Shown in pieces: positions 45,771 to 54,858 of a stretch of 64,000 nucleotides of DNA. The stretch's first letter is position 1, and each line of letters begins with the position of its first letter. Below the pieces are notes generated by a model. It searched no databases and was not told the DNA's origin. It saw nothing but the letters and a program-made list of their open reading frames with translations. Source of the DNA: Rhodobacteraceae bacterium IMCC1335. GTDB lineage: Bacteria > Pseudomonadota > Alphaproteobacteria > Rhodobacterales > Rhodobacteraceae. Location of the stretch: assembly GCA_039640495.1 (NCBI GenBank), contig CP046864.1:310001-374000 (forward strand), given 5' to 3'. Position numbers and translations under genes: made by a program.

Positions 45771-47165
45771 TTAAACGCGGCCTCCTGCAAAGCGCCCTGC
45801 GATCTCACCAAGGCTCAACGCGGTTAACAACCCATTACCCGACAAATAGCCGGAAACATCCGGGCCTGACACACCACAAGCGGCTCCGCCGCAGGCAAAG
45901 ATATTTTCAAACGCTGCGCCATTTGGCTTTTGAATCTGAGCGCGCGCATTCACCTTCAACCCGCCTTGCGTATGAAAAAGTGCCCCGGTCACTTTAACCG
46001 CGTAATAGGGCGGCTTAAGCATTTTTTCGGGTTTAAACCTACGCCCGAAGGGATCAAGAATTTCTTGTGAAGCATAATCTTGGCATTCCCTCAATGTATG
46101 CTTCAGCGCCGCGCGATCTATTACCAGCATTTCTGCAAGTGCATCGCAGCTCTCGGCGCGCAGAACCGCGCCATTTTCTTCAGCCTTCACAAAATCATCA
46201 AAGCCCCGCCCCAAGTCCAAAAGCCGCTGGTCAAAAATGTTAAATGCGACTTGATCAGGTTGTCCAATTACCGATACCGCTTGCTCCGAATAGCCTTGAT
46301 GTTCATTTGAAAAGCGCAGGCCATTCTTGTTGATTTGAATTCCACCTTCCATCATCAAAGCCCATGTCACCAAAATGCCATGCGGATGCGCAACCGAGCC
46401 ATGGCCCTGATACCCTGACAGATGCGCAAGCTCAGCCCCCAAAGCTGCGCCCCAAATGATCGCTTCCCCCTGATTTCCAGGATGACCAAAATACAATGCA
46501 TCTTTCATTTCAGGAATATGCTTTGCAATCAAATCAGGATTGCCACCATACCCGTTACAGGCCAAAATCACAGATGACGCCGCGATATGTTCAACATCCT
46601 TATTGGGCCGTTGGCATAAAGCGCCCAACGCCATATCATTTTGATTCACAATAAGATCGGTGATGAGCGCATCGGTTACCACAAAAATACCTTTAGCAGC
46701 CACGGCAGCTTCAAGCCGGTTTATAAGACCAATACCAGTGGTTTCAGGCACTGCATGCATCCTGTGATTGCTATGCCCCGGATAAAGAAAGTTATCCAAT
46801 ACATGGAATGGAACATTATAGCTTTCAGAGAGCCAATCAATCGTTTTAGAAATTTGCTGAACGATTTGTTGCACATAAATTGGATCCGCGCTGTCACGGT
46901 TTTTGTGCAAAATATCAGCACAGAAAACATCTTCGCTGTCATCGATCTGTTGCGCCTGTTGCGCGCGGGTCCCAGCTGCGGGAATCAGCCCAGATGACAG
47001 CGCGGTTGAACCGGACAGGCGCGTTTCACGCTCGGCGATCAGAACCGTCGCGCCCGCCTCATGCGCGGCAAGAGCCGCCGTCAGACCGGCGGCGCCGCCG
47101 CCAACGATAAGGCAATCAACATCTATATCAGATGGAAACTCGTTTCTTCTGATAATGCCGGGCAC
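45771..47165 (-). CDS. Fumarate-reductase/ketosteroid-dehydrogenase-type flavoprotein
   Basis: 464 residues from a GTG at 47165 with AGGA upstream. FAD-binding: DVDCLIVGGGAAGLTAALAA, ETRLSGSTALSSGLIPAAGT. Central: HPHGILVTWALMMEGGIQIN, a segment that in fumarate reductases precedes the active-site Arg. C-terminal: PPYYAVKVTGALFHTQGGLK and FACGGAACGVSGPDVSGYLS. No heme or quinone domain is seen. Such proteins add or remove hydrogen at a C=C next to a carboxyl. It is the last gene of the seven-gene operon, so it may act on an alkylated maleate/succinate-type intermediate. Confidence 0.85.
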   Translation of the reverse strand: MPGIIRRNEFPSDIDVDCLIVGGGAAGLTAALAAHEAGATVLIAERETRLSGSTALSSGLIPAAGTRAQQAQQIDDSEDVFCADILHKNRDSADPIYVQQIVQQISKTIDWLSESYNVPFHVLDNFLYPGHSNHRMHAVPETTGIGLINRLEAAVAAKGIFVVTDALITDLIVNQNDMALGALCQRPNKDVEHIAASSVILACNGYGGNPDLIAKHIPEMKDALYFGHPGNQGEAIIWGAALGAELAHLSGYQGHGSVAHPHGILVTWALMMEGGIQINKNGLRFSNEHQGYSEQAVSVIGQPDQVAFNIFDQRLLDLGRGFDDFVKAEENGAVLRAESCDALAEMLVIDRAALKHTLRECQDYASQEILDPFGRRFKPEKMLKPPYYAVKVTGALFHTQGGLKVNARAQIQKPNGAAFENIFACGGAACGVSGPDVSGYLSGNGLLTALSLGEIAGRFAGGRV

Positions 47166-47171
47166 TGGTTT

Positions 47172-47783
47172 TCATCCTGCAAATAAATTTATGGCATCCC
47201 GTATAGAGATCACATCCCCAACCGTGGCTAGTGATGCAATCGAGATATCATGGGTTTCGGCACTAAAGGCGGCACAACCATCCTCTAATATAATGGTTTG
47301 GAAATCACGCACATGCGCCTCTCGCACCGTTGATGCGACGCCGCCATTGGTAACAATTCCACAGACCATTAAGGTTGTGATCCCAGCGCGATTAAGCGCA
47401 AACTCCAAGCGCGATTGATAAAACGCCGAATAGGCTACTTTTTCGATCGTAATATCCGCAGGCTGAAGCTCATCGACCAAACTATGCCCCCAACCACCGG
47501 GCTTGAAATCACCCTGCGTGAGAAACGGCCTTAATTTTTTCAGATGTGTCGAGATAAAAGGCGCGCCTTTTTTTCCGGGCACCAAAGTAAACTGCGTGGA
47601 AACGATCCAGCCGTCAGCGCTTCGTACAACATCGAGCAAAGGGGCAATCTTTTTGGGCAAGGCTGCAATCGCCGAATTAGAGGTTCCAGAGCGCCCATAG
47701 GCCCCTTCAGGGTGCAAAAAATCGTTCTGTAGATCGACGATAAGCACTGCCGTTTGCGAGGGAATAAATTTATGTTGAGACAT
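47172..47783 (-). CDS. Isochorismatase-fold hydrolase lacking the nucleophilic Cys
   Basis: 203 residues. The fold is clear: TAVLIVDLQNDFLHPEGAYG (Asp), TIEKVAYSAFYQSRLE (Lys) and MVCGIVTNGGVASTVREAHV. In amidases of this family (N-carbamoylsarcosine amidase, maleamate amidase) the last motif is TNxCV; here Gly replaces the Cys, as in true isochorismatases. EDGCAAFSAETH follows. An amidase role, which the operon would suggest, is therefore doubtful. The start directly follows the HyuA stop. Confidence 0.82.
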   Translation of the reverse strand: MSQHKFIPSQTAVLIVDLQNDFLHPEGAYGRSGTSNSAIAALPKKIAPLLDVVRSADGWIVSTQFTLVPGKKGAPFISTHLKKLRPFLTQGDFKPGGWGHSLVDELQPADITIEKVAYSAFYQSRLEFALNRAGITTLMVCGIVTNGGVASTVREAHVRDFQTIILEDGCAAFSAETHDISIASLATVGDVISIRDAINLFAG

Positions 47784-49838
47784 TTAATCCTCTTCTGATT
47801 TCATAATAATGTTACCAAAATCATCAACCTCTGCGCTCAGACCAGGGTCGACGTAAATTGTGGCATCTGGCTGCACCAACAGCGCGGGGCCTAAAATTTT
47901 GCTGCCCTGAGGCAATAAAAGACGGTCGTAAATACCCGCGTCATGCCAGGCACCATTTGCAAATATCTTTTGATCTGCCAAATAACAGGCTGCAACGCTT
48001 TCAGCACGTTGTCCTCGTGCGAGCATTTTAATGTCAATCTGCGGACGCTTCCCGATCACCGACAGGCGCAGGTTTAAAATTCGAATTGGGATTTCATCTA
48101 ACAATCGGCCATAGGTTTTGAGATAGGTTGCCTCAAATGCGTCTCGAATAAGATCCGGGCTTAAAGGTTTATCGCTGGGGACCGGCACCGCAACAGCGTG
48201 GGTTTGACCCATATAGAGCATATCCAATTCGATCACGGTTTCTGTCGCCACCAACTTCGCTTTTGATTTTTTGATGATCGAATGTCCCATCTGCGTCATC
48301 GCCTGGATCAGCCCGTTTACCTCCTTGCAATTAAGGGCGTCTAGCATCGTATTTAACGTGCGCACTTCATCATGGCGAAGGTCAGACATCACGCAACCCA
48401 AGGCCGAGTTTACGCCCGGGTAGCGGGGAATAACCGCCGCTGCCAAACCAATATCTTGCATAAGGGCCCCTGCGTGAAGCGCTCCACCGCCCCCGAAAGG
48501 CATCGCAGCAAATATTTTGGGATCATGACCGCGCTCAATCGAAATAAGCCGTATCGCACCCGCCATTTTGGAATTGGCCACTTTAATAAGCGCTTCTGCG
48601 GTCTCTTCGACATCCATTCCCAATGGGTCAGCAATATGCGTTTTTATTGCGGCCACTGCGGCGTCGCGATCTAATGCCTCGAGCTTGTTGCCGATCGGTT
48701 TTCGCGCATCAATGCGGCCCAAAACCAAATTTGCATCTGTAACGGTCGGGCGTTCATTTCCCAAGCCATAGCACGCCGGGCCTGGATCAGAGCCCGCGCT
48801 ATCGGTTCCTATTTCAAGCAGGCCAGTTTCGTCGATATGCGCGATTGAGCCGCCCCCTGCCCCAATCGTTGACATTTCAATCATCGGGGTTCGTATAACC
48901 ATTCCAAAATCAATACTGGCTTGTGATGTCAGCATGTTTTGGCCATCGGCCACCAGCGATACATCAAATGACGTACCCCCCATATCACAGGTAATCACAT
49001 TTTCAAATCCAGCAGCCTTGGCAATTTGCCGCGCCGCCACAACGCCTGCAGCAGGGCCCGACAGCGCCGTGCGCACAGGAAACGCTTTGGCTGTATCAAC
49101 CGACATAATTCCGCCATTAGACTGAACGATTAATATTTCAGAGCCAGCCTCATCCTCTGCAATGCGGGTTTCCAAACGCGCCAAGTAATTGGCAACAACC
49201 GGCTGCAGATAGGCGTTCAAACTCGCCGTAGAGCAGCGTTCAAATTCGCGAATTTCAGGAAGGATTTCTGTCGCGACACTCACATAATCATTAGGCCAAA
49301 CCTGCCGCAATATCCTTGCAGCTTTGATTTCATTATCCCTATTTGCATAGCCATTGATAAAAAACAGACACACAGATTCACAACCTTGAGCAATCAACTC
49401 CTGCGCCGCCGCTTTAATTGAAGCTTCATCCACATCTTTCACAACCGTACCATTTGCCAAGGTACGTTCGGACACTTCCAGACGGCATTTGCGTTCAATG
49501 ACCGGTGTAAATTGCCCCCAAAGCCCCCAGGTTGAAGGGCGATCGCGCCGCCGCATTTCTAGAACGTCGCGAAACCCTTCGGTGGTTATGATGCCTGCCT
49601 TTGCCCCCTTGCGCTCTAACAAAGCGTTGGTTGCAACCGTGGTTCCGTGAATGATCGTGGATACAGAACTGAGATCATGATCGGTTGCCGCCAGTATGCC
49701 GCTTAGAAATCCATTGGACTGATCGCCCTTGGTAGAGGGAACCTTTTCAACTCTGACCGCGCCAGTCGCCTCATCAAGCGCCAATGTGTCAGTGAATGTA
49801 CCGCCAACATCGACGCCAATAACGATTGATTTACTCAT
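47784..49838 (-). CDS. hyuA: Hydantoinase/oxoprolinase family subunit A
   Basis: 684 residues. ATP-binding N-terminus: IGVDVGGTFTDTLALDEATG and STIIHGTTVATNALLERKGA. Later motifs: TEGFRDVLEMRRRDRP, SNGGIMSVDTAKAFPVRTAL, DMGGTSFDVSLVADG and AMPFGGGGALHAGALMQDIG. Family members hydrolyse hydantoins, 5-oxoproline, N-methylhydantoin or lactams at the cost of ATP, or carboxylate ketones. The start overlaps the subunit B stop (ATGA). The domain order and length are normal. Confidence 0.93.
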   Translation of the reverse strand: MSKSIVIGVDVGGTFTDTLALDEATGAVRVEKVPSTKGDQSNGFLSGILAATDHDLSSVSTIIHGTTVATNALLERKGAKAGIITTEGFRDVLEMRRRDRPSTWGLWGQFTPVIERKCRLEVSERTLANGTVVKDVDEASIKAAAQELIAQGCESVCLFFINGYANRDNEIKAARILRQVWPNDYVSVATEILPEIREFERCSTASLNAYLQPVVANYLARLETRIAEDEAGSEILIVQSNGGIMSVDTAKAFPVRTALSGPAAGVVAARQIAKAAGFENVITCDMGGTSFDVSLVADGQNMLTSQASIDFGMVIRTPMIEMSTIGAGGGSIAHIDETGLLEIGTDSAGSDPGPACYGLGNERPTVTDANLVLGRIDARKPIGNKLEALDRDAAVAAIKTHIADPLGMDVEETAEALIKVANSKMAGAIRLISIERGHDPKIFAAMPFGGGGALHAGALMQDIGLAAAVIPRYPGVNSALGCVMSDLRHDEVRTLNTMLDALNCKEVNGLIQAMTQMGHSIIKKSKAKLVATETVIELDMLYMGQTHAVAVPVPSDKPLSPDLIRDAFEATYLKTYGRLLDEIPIRILNLRLSVIGKRPQIDIKMLARGQRAESVAACYLADQKIFANGAWHDAGIYDRLLLPQGSKILGPALLVQPDATIYVDPGLSAEVDDFGNIIMKSEED

Positions 49839-51508
49839 GATTTTTTTCCAGAAACGTAACCTTGCGCAAGATCATTGCGTATCAGCTCTTCAGGGCGCTC
49901 TTGCGCGTTACCATAGCCACCTCCGCCCGGAGTTTCCAAACGAACTCGTTGACCTTTGCGCAGTTTCACGCCTGTGATTTTTGAGGCCAAAGGCGGCGTT
50001 TTATCGGGAAAAGCAGTCTCTTCATCAGCGCTTTGGTAAGTAAATTTATTCATCGCCCCAGCGCCTCCGCCAACGACTCCAGGAGGCGGGAATTTACCGC
50101 GCTCGCCAAATAAGAACACCGTGGCACTGTCTTCCAGCAACTCAATTTCATAGATGGCCCCTAACCCGCCACGATGCTTCCCAACGCCGCCCGAATCCGG
50201 ACGGAGCGCCCATTGCGTGAAGGCCACCGGATAGGCCGCTTCAAGGATTTCCAATGGCGGGATCGTTGCGGTTGAAATGGGCGCATTACCATGGTTCAAG
50301 CCATCTCCTTCTGGGTGCCCACCATGGCCACCGCCAAAAAACGAAAACATCACCCAACGCGCGCCGTTTGAGCGATGCCCTGCCATAGATAAGGCATTTA
50401 TGGTTCCATAGGCGCAGCCATTCACCCGCTCGGGCGCAATATGCTCGAAAGCACAAAACAAGACATCAATGAGGCGGAGGATGGTTTCTGTGTAGCCACC
50501 GACAGGCTTTGGCGCTTTCACGCTTAAAAAGCTATCTTCGGGTATGATAAACTCAACGGGCTGTAAAACACCCGCGTTCGCCGGCACATCGGTGAAGATG
50601 TGTTTCAATGCTACATAGGTTGCTGCAATCGTTGTTGATCGGGAAATATTCACTGGCCCTGCACAGGCTTGGCTCGAACGGCTGAAATCCACCTTGAGGC
50701 GGTCGCCTTCAATGCTCAGATCGACCGCCAGTTTAAGCGCCACATCATTCACGCCATCATTGTCAAGAAAGTCTTCGACAGAGATCGTACCATTTGGCAA
50801 AGCCTGCAAATGGTCCCGCATCATACGATCTGCACGCGATTTAAGGAGGCTCAGCGCGATTTGTATATCGGTTTCGCCATATTGATCAAGCAGGTCGTCT
50901 AACCGTTGATGGCCTAAATCGAGCGCATTGATTTGGCCGTTAAGATCCCCATAAAGGGAATTTGGCAAGCGCGAATTGGCGGAAAGAATATCCACAATAT
51001 CCTTGTTTAAAACTCCGGCTGAAAAAAGTTTTACTGGAGGAATCAACATGCCTTCTTGAAAAGACTCAGTGGCTTCCGGGTTATAATTTCCAGGGACATT
51101 GCCACCCACATCATGCCAATGGCCAACCGAAGCTAGATAACAAAAGACGGTTCCATTTCGATAGATCGGCTTGACCAGTCGAAAATCAGACAGATGCGTC
51201 CCCCCCTCATAAGGGTCGTTGAAGATGAAAACATCTCCGTCGCTTAAATTGCCATCGCGCGCAACTTTTTCAATCACCGCCTTGACCGCGAAAGCCATCA
51301 CCCCAACAAAAATCGGCAGCCCAGACTTGCCTTGTACCAAGGTTTCACCGGTGATCGCATCGTAGATGCCATGGCTGGCATCATGTGCTTCAGCGATAAT
51401 CGGGTTAAACGCAGATCGAAACAAAGTGGCATCCATCTCATCGGCGATTTGTTCAAGCCTACCCTTCAAAATCGCAAGGGTGACCGGGTCTAAACTAATA
51501 TCCGTCAT
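49835..51508 (-). CDS. hyuB: Hydantoinase/oxoprolinase family subunit B
   Basis: About 557 residues from the ATG at 51508 (MTDISLDPVTLAILKGRLEQ), which matches the family start; a longer frame from 51556 runs into the lyase gene. Motifs: ATLFRSAFNPIIAEAHDASH, FNDPYEGGTHLSDFRLVKP, GHWHDVGGNVPGNY, PGGVVGG-like PPPGVVGGGAGAM and VRLETPGGGGYGNAQERPEE. Together with HyuA it forms the ATP-dependent ring-opening enzyme. The ribosome site is weak. Confidence 0.92.
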   Translation of the reverse strand: MTDISLDPVTLAILKGRLEQIADEMDATLFRSAFNPIIAEAHDASHGIYDAITGETLVQGKSGLPIFVGVMAFAVKAVIEKVARDGNLSDGDVFIFNDPYEGGTHLSDFRLVKPIYRNGTVFCYLASVGHWHDVGGNVPGNYNPEATESFQEGMLIPPVKLFSAGVLNKDIVDILSANSRLPNSLYGDLNGQINALDLGHQRLDDLLDQYGETDIQIALSLLKSRADRMMRDHLQALPNGTISVEDFLDNDGVNDVALKLAVDLSIEGDRLKVDFSRSSQACAGPVNISRSTTIAATYVALKHIFTDVPANAGVLQPVEFIIPEDSFLSVKAPKPVGGYTETILRLIDVLFCAFEHIAPERVNGCAYGTINALSMAGHRSNGARWVMFSFFGGGHGGHPEGDGLNHGNAPISTATIPPLEILEAAYPVAFTQWALRPDSGGVGKHRGGLGAIYEIELLEDSATVFLFGERGKFPPPGVVGGGAGAMNKFTYQSADEETAFPDKTPPLASKITGVKLRKGQRVRLETPGGGGYGNAQERPEELIRNDLAQGYVSGKKS

Positions 51509-51515
51509 AATAGGT

Positions 51516-52385
51516 TCAAATATTCCCTTGATCTTCATATTTGCGCCCGAGCTCAATCAAGTCTTTTGTGCCGAGTAAATCGTTCAGACCTTTAAAGTCA
51601 TGCATTTTATCTGAAAATTTCTGGTTATTTCCATGGGTCAGCAAGCCGCTGTAATAGGCCTGCAAATGATGCGCAATCGCGCGCACAGCTCCTCCAGGAA
51701 ATATGGCTATTTTATAACCGAGCTTTGCCAGTTCACCGGCAGAAGAAATAGGTGTTTTACCGCCTTCGACCATATTTGCCAAAAGTGGGATCTGAGCTGA
51801 AAATTCTGCGCATATGTGTTGCATTTCTTGAAGCGACTGGGGGGCTTCGACGAATAATATATCGGCCCCCGCCTCTTTATAGGCCCAAGCGCGCTCAATC
51901 GCTTCGTCAAACCCCTCAACCGCGCGCGCATCCGTGCGCGCAATAATCAACGTCTCCTCACTAGCACGGGCGTCAAGCGCAGCCTTAATTTTTCCAACCA
52001 TCTCCTGCGTTGAAACCAATTTCTTTCCATCCAAATGCCCACATTTCTTAGGAAAAGACTGATCTTCAAGTTGAATCGCGTGCGCGCCTGAACGTTCAAA
52101 ACTGCGCACCGTGCGCTGTACATTCAACGCATTGCCAAAACCTGTATCTGCGTCGACAATTATCGGAGTATTTATGCGATCGGTAATTGCGGCCATCGTA
52201 TCATTCACTTCAGAAACGCTGATCAGGCCAATATCAGAAGTTCCAAACCGCGTGTATGCCAAGCTGGCCCCCGATAAGTAAAGAGCCTGAGCACCCGACT
52301 GGCTTGCGATCAAACCCGACAAGGCGTCATATACACCTGGCGCAATGATAAGACCGTCTTTTTCAAGCGCGTCGCGCAAACTCAT
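51516..52385 (-). CDS. Isocitrate lyase/PEP mutase superfamily C-C lyase
   Basis: 289 residues. Substrate and Mg motifs: APGVYDALSGLIASQSGAQA, PIIVDADTGFGNALNVQRTV, IQLEDQSFPKKCGHLDGKKL and IIARTDARAVEGFDEAIERA. The KKCGH loop holds the catalytic Cys of true lyases (isocitrate, 2-methylisocitrate, 2,3-dimethylmalate lyase) and is absent from PEP mutases. It should split a substituted malate into a 2-oxo acid and a carboxylic acid. The start overlaps the hydratase small subunit stop (ATGA). Confidence 0.9.
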   Translation of the reverse strand: MSLRDALEKDGLIIAPGVYDALSGLIASQSGAQALYLSGASLAYTRFGTSDIGLISVSEVNDTMAAITDRINTPIIVDADTGFGNALNVQRTVRSFERSGAHAIQLEDQSFPKKCGHLDGKKLVSTQEMVGKIKAALDARASEETLIIARTDARAVEGFDEAIERAWAYKEAGADILFVEAPQSLQEMQHICAEFSAQIPLLANMVEGGKTPISSAGELAKLGYKIAIFPGGAVRAIAHHLQAYYSGLLTHGNNQKFSDKMHDFKGLNDLLGTKDLIELGRKYEDQGNI

Positions 52386-52888
52386 TGGCCGCTCTCCTCA
52401 CGTTGAAACCGCTTCTCTAAATGCGGCACCAGGCCGCCATCCAAAATGAGGCGTTTCAAAAAGTCTGGCAACGGGTTCAGCGGAATGTTCGTGCCTCGCC
52501 CATCTAAGTTCAATGTAGCCGCGTGAAAGTCAAAATCCACATTTGCTCCATCAACCAATTCTGGCAAACCCATAAGCGCTGCATCTATTACCAAAACAGG
52601 CAATCCTAAATTTATGGCATTTCGATAAAAAATACCTGCAAAACTAGGGGCGATAATTGCAGCTATACCTAAATATTTCAAAACTTCAGCTGCTTGTTCA
52701 CGCGAAGATCCAACCCCCATATTGGCATTGGCCAACATCACATCGCCAGGCCGTACAGAAGCGGCAAATTCAGGCCGCACCGCCTCAAGGCAATGGCGCG
52801 CCAGCTCTTCCAAGGGCTTTTTCATATAAAAGCCCGGCGCCAGAACATCCGTATCAATCGTTGTGTCAAACCGCCACAAGCGCGCCAT
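52382..52888 (-). CDS. Aconitase-superfamily hydratase small subunit (LeuD/DmdB-like)
   Basis: 168 residues. DTTIDTDVLAPGFYMKKPLE opens the swivel domain. ANMGVGSSREQAAEVLKYLG carries the substrate-binding SSRE, with Val in place of the usual Cys. APSFAGIFYRNAINLGLP is also typical. It pairs with the adjacent large subunit. Because it sits in a catabolic operon beside a C-C lyase and not with leuB, a role like dimethylmaleate hydratase is favoured over leucine synthesis. Confidence 0.9.
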   Translation of the reverse strand: MARLWRFDTTIDTDVLAPGFYMKKPLEELARHCLEAVRPEFAASVRPGDVMLANANMGVGSSREQAAEVLKYLGIAAIIAPSFAGIFYRNAINLGLPVLVIDAALMGLPELVDGANVDFDFHAATLNLDGRGTNIPLNPLPDFLKRLILDGGLVPHLEKRFQREESGQ

Positions 52889-54160
52889 TTATCCGCCCCC
52901 CATAACCTGTCTGGGATCACTCAATTTGCCCGTAACGGCCGAAGCTGCGACTGTATAAGGAGAGGCCAAATAAACTTGTGAACTTGGCGCGCCCATGCGG
53001 CCTTTAAAATTACGCGCCGTCGAAGATAGACAAACTTGGTTCTCTACCAAACGATCGTCTCCATAGCCCGCGCAGATACCGCAGGAATTGGCCAAGAACT
53101 CGGCGCCAGCATCCTGCAAAATTTGCATTATTCCATCTTGCGCGGCTCGGTTTTGATCTCGCAAACTGGCCGGCGCAACTTTCAACGTCACGTTTTTTGC
53201 AATACGCCGCCCCTTTAGAACCTCTGCGGCCGCAGCCAGATCTACATACTTTGCACCCGTGCAGGCCCCAATATAGGCCACATCAAAGGAAATGTTACGA
53301 AAAGCGTCTGCTGCATCAGCGTTTTCAGGGGAATGCGGAGCCGCAATTTGCGGCTCTAAACTGGCGGCATCAAATTGCATTACATTTTCAGCGCTTTCCG
53401 CCGCCTCTATCTGAAAATCGCGCCAATTTGCAGGCACTTTACCACCCGCGGCCTGCACAAAAGCGACGGTAGCTTCATCTGGCGCAATTAAACCCGCTTG
53501 CGCGCCCAGCTCTGCCGCCATGTTAGATAAGGTCATCCGCTCTTGCATAGAAAGCGCTTGAATGGTTTCCCCCGCATATTGAATAGCCTGATACCGCCCG
53601 CCCCCCATACCAATCTTACGACACATCGCCAGCATCATGTCTTTCGCAGTGACATAAGCGCTTAACTGATTGCGCCATGACATAAGAATTGTCTCTGGAA
53701 TCTTGATCCAAATTTCGCCTGTTGCAAGCACCCCGGCCATTTCAGTCGCGCCTATGCCAAACATATAGGCGCCAAAGGCGCCGCCGGTCGGTGAATGGCT
53801 ATCCCCCCCAACGCAGAAAAGCCCTGGAGCCAAATGACCTCGTTCGGGCAGAACAACATGGCAAATGCCCTGCTCATTATAAAATTTATCTATAGATTGG
53901 TCTTGGACCCATTGTTTTGTCAAAGCTTGAATGGCTTGCGTTTCCGCATTATCCGCCGGCACATAGTGATCCGTCACCACAACGATTTTATCTTTATCCC
54001 ACACCTGCCGCTGCAAACGATCTAAAATCGGTTTGACCCGCCGCGGGCCGCCAGAATCGTGGATCATAGCCAGATCAACCGCGCAGATCACAACATCACC
54101 AACGCGCAGCTTTGACTGGCCAGAGGCTCTAGAAATAAGCGCTTTTGCTAAAGTATCCAT
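52889..54160 (-). CDS. Aconitase-superfamily hydratase large subunit (LeuC/DmdA-like)
   Basis: 423 residues. Fe-S ligands: one Cys in YIGACTGAKYVDLAAAAEVL (about residue 300) and two in LANSCGICAGYGDDRL (about residue 358). Other motifs: VVVTDHYVPADNAETQAIQ, FCVGGDSHSPTGGAFGAYMF, GVLATGEIWIKIPETILMSW. Length fits the short LeuC/DmdA type. It hydrates a C=C between carboxylates. First gene of the seven-gene operon, with no intergenic space before the small subunit gene. Confidence 0.92.
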   Translation of the reverse strand: MDTLAKALISRASGQSKLRVGDVVICAVDLAMIHDSGGPRRVKPILDRLQRQVWDKDKIVVVTDHYVPADNAETQAIQALTKQWVQDQSIDKFYNEQGICHVVLPERGHLAPGLFCVGGDSHSPTGGAFGAYMFGIGATEMAGVLATGEIWIKIPETILMSWRNQLSAYVTAKDMMLAMCRKIGMGGGRYQAIQYAGETIQALSMQERMTLSNMAAELGAQAGLIAPDEATVAFVQAAGGKVPANWRDFQIEAAESAENVMQFDAASLEPQIAAPHSPENADAADAFRNISFDVAYIGACTGAKYVDLAAAAEVLKGRRIAKNVTLKVAPASLRDQNRAAQDGIMQILQDAGAEFLANSCGICAGYGDDRLVENQVCLSSTARNFKGRMGAPSSQVYLASPYTVAASAVTGKLSDPRQVMGGG

Positions 54161-54281
54161 CCAAACTGCCTATCACAGAATTGTCGCATGTCTCTAATCT
54201 TCTTTGGCCTTCTCGGCTTCTTGCTATTAAGATACGGAGATTGCTCGGATTTCAACGGGCAAAAATGCAAAGGAAGATGGA

Positions 54282-54845
54282 ATGCCGCTGATAGAATGTA
54301 CATTGATCGAAGGCTATGATGCGCCGACGCGCCGTTTGGTTTGCGAACGAATAACCGATGCGGCCTGTTCTGCCATTGGGGCATCACCTGAATTTGTAAT
54401 CGTAACGGTAAAGGAAGTTGCGCCCGAAAATTACATGCGCGGGCGCAGCCAAAAAAAACCCGCCGCCGCGCCGAAACAGCCCGATCAGATTGTAAGGGCG
54501 TTTCTTGCGGCAATGGAAAAGCGCGCGATAGATGAGGCAGCTGGTTGGCTAGCGGACGACGTCAAACTGATATTCCCAGGCGGGGTAAGTTTCAGACATC
54601 CTGACCAAGTGGTGGCATGGGCAAAAACGCGATATCAATCCGTTTCTAAAACCATAGAAAACATAGAAACGGCTTTTGAAGGCGAGGGCGCGTCCGTATT
54701 TTGCTTTGGAACGCTGCAAGGTACTTGGCTGAATGGCGAAAGCTTTACGGGCATTCGTTTTATCGACAGGTTCATGATATGCGGTGGCAAAATAACAGAG
54801 CAGCAGGTCTGGAATGACTTGGCAGAGAACAAGCATCAACATTAG
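54282..54845 (+). CDS. 4-oxalocrotonate tautomerase-like domain fused to an NTF2/SnoaL-like domain
   Basis: 187 residues. Residues 1-60 form a tautomerase domain with the catalytic Pro after the initiator Met (MPLIECTLIEGYDAPTRRLV), a second strand FVIVTVKEVAPENY and an RGRSQ tail. A Lys/Pro/Ala-rich linker (KKPAAAPKQP) leads to an NTF2-like domain (QIVRAFLAAMEKRAIDEAAG, VSFRHPDQVVAWAKTRYQS). The ligands of both domains are unknown. It is divergent from the hydratase operon and overlaps nothing upstream. A substrate isomerisation step in the pathway is likely. Confidence 0.75.
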   Translation: MPLIECTLIEGYDAPTRRLVCERITDAACSAIGASPEFVIVTVKEVAPENYMRGRSQKKPAAAPKQPDQIVRAFLAAMEKRAIDEAAGWLADDVKLIFPGGVSFRHPDQVVAWAKTRYQSVSKTIENIETAFEGEGASVFCFGTLQGTWLNGESFTGIRFIDRFMICGGKITEQQVWNDLAENKHQH

Positions 54846-54858
54846 AGGCGCTACAGCA

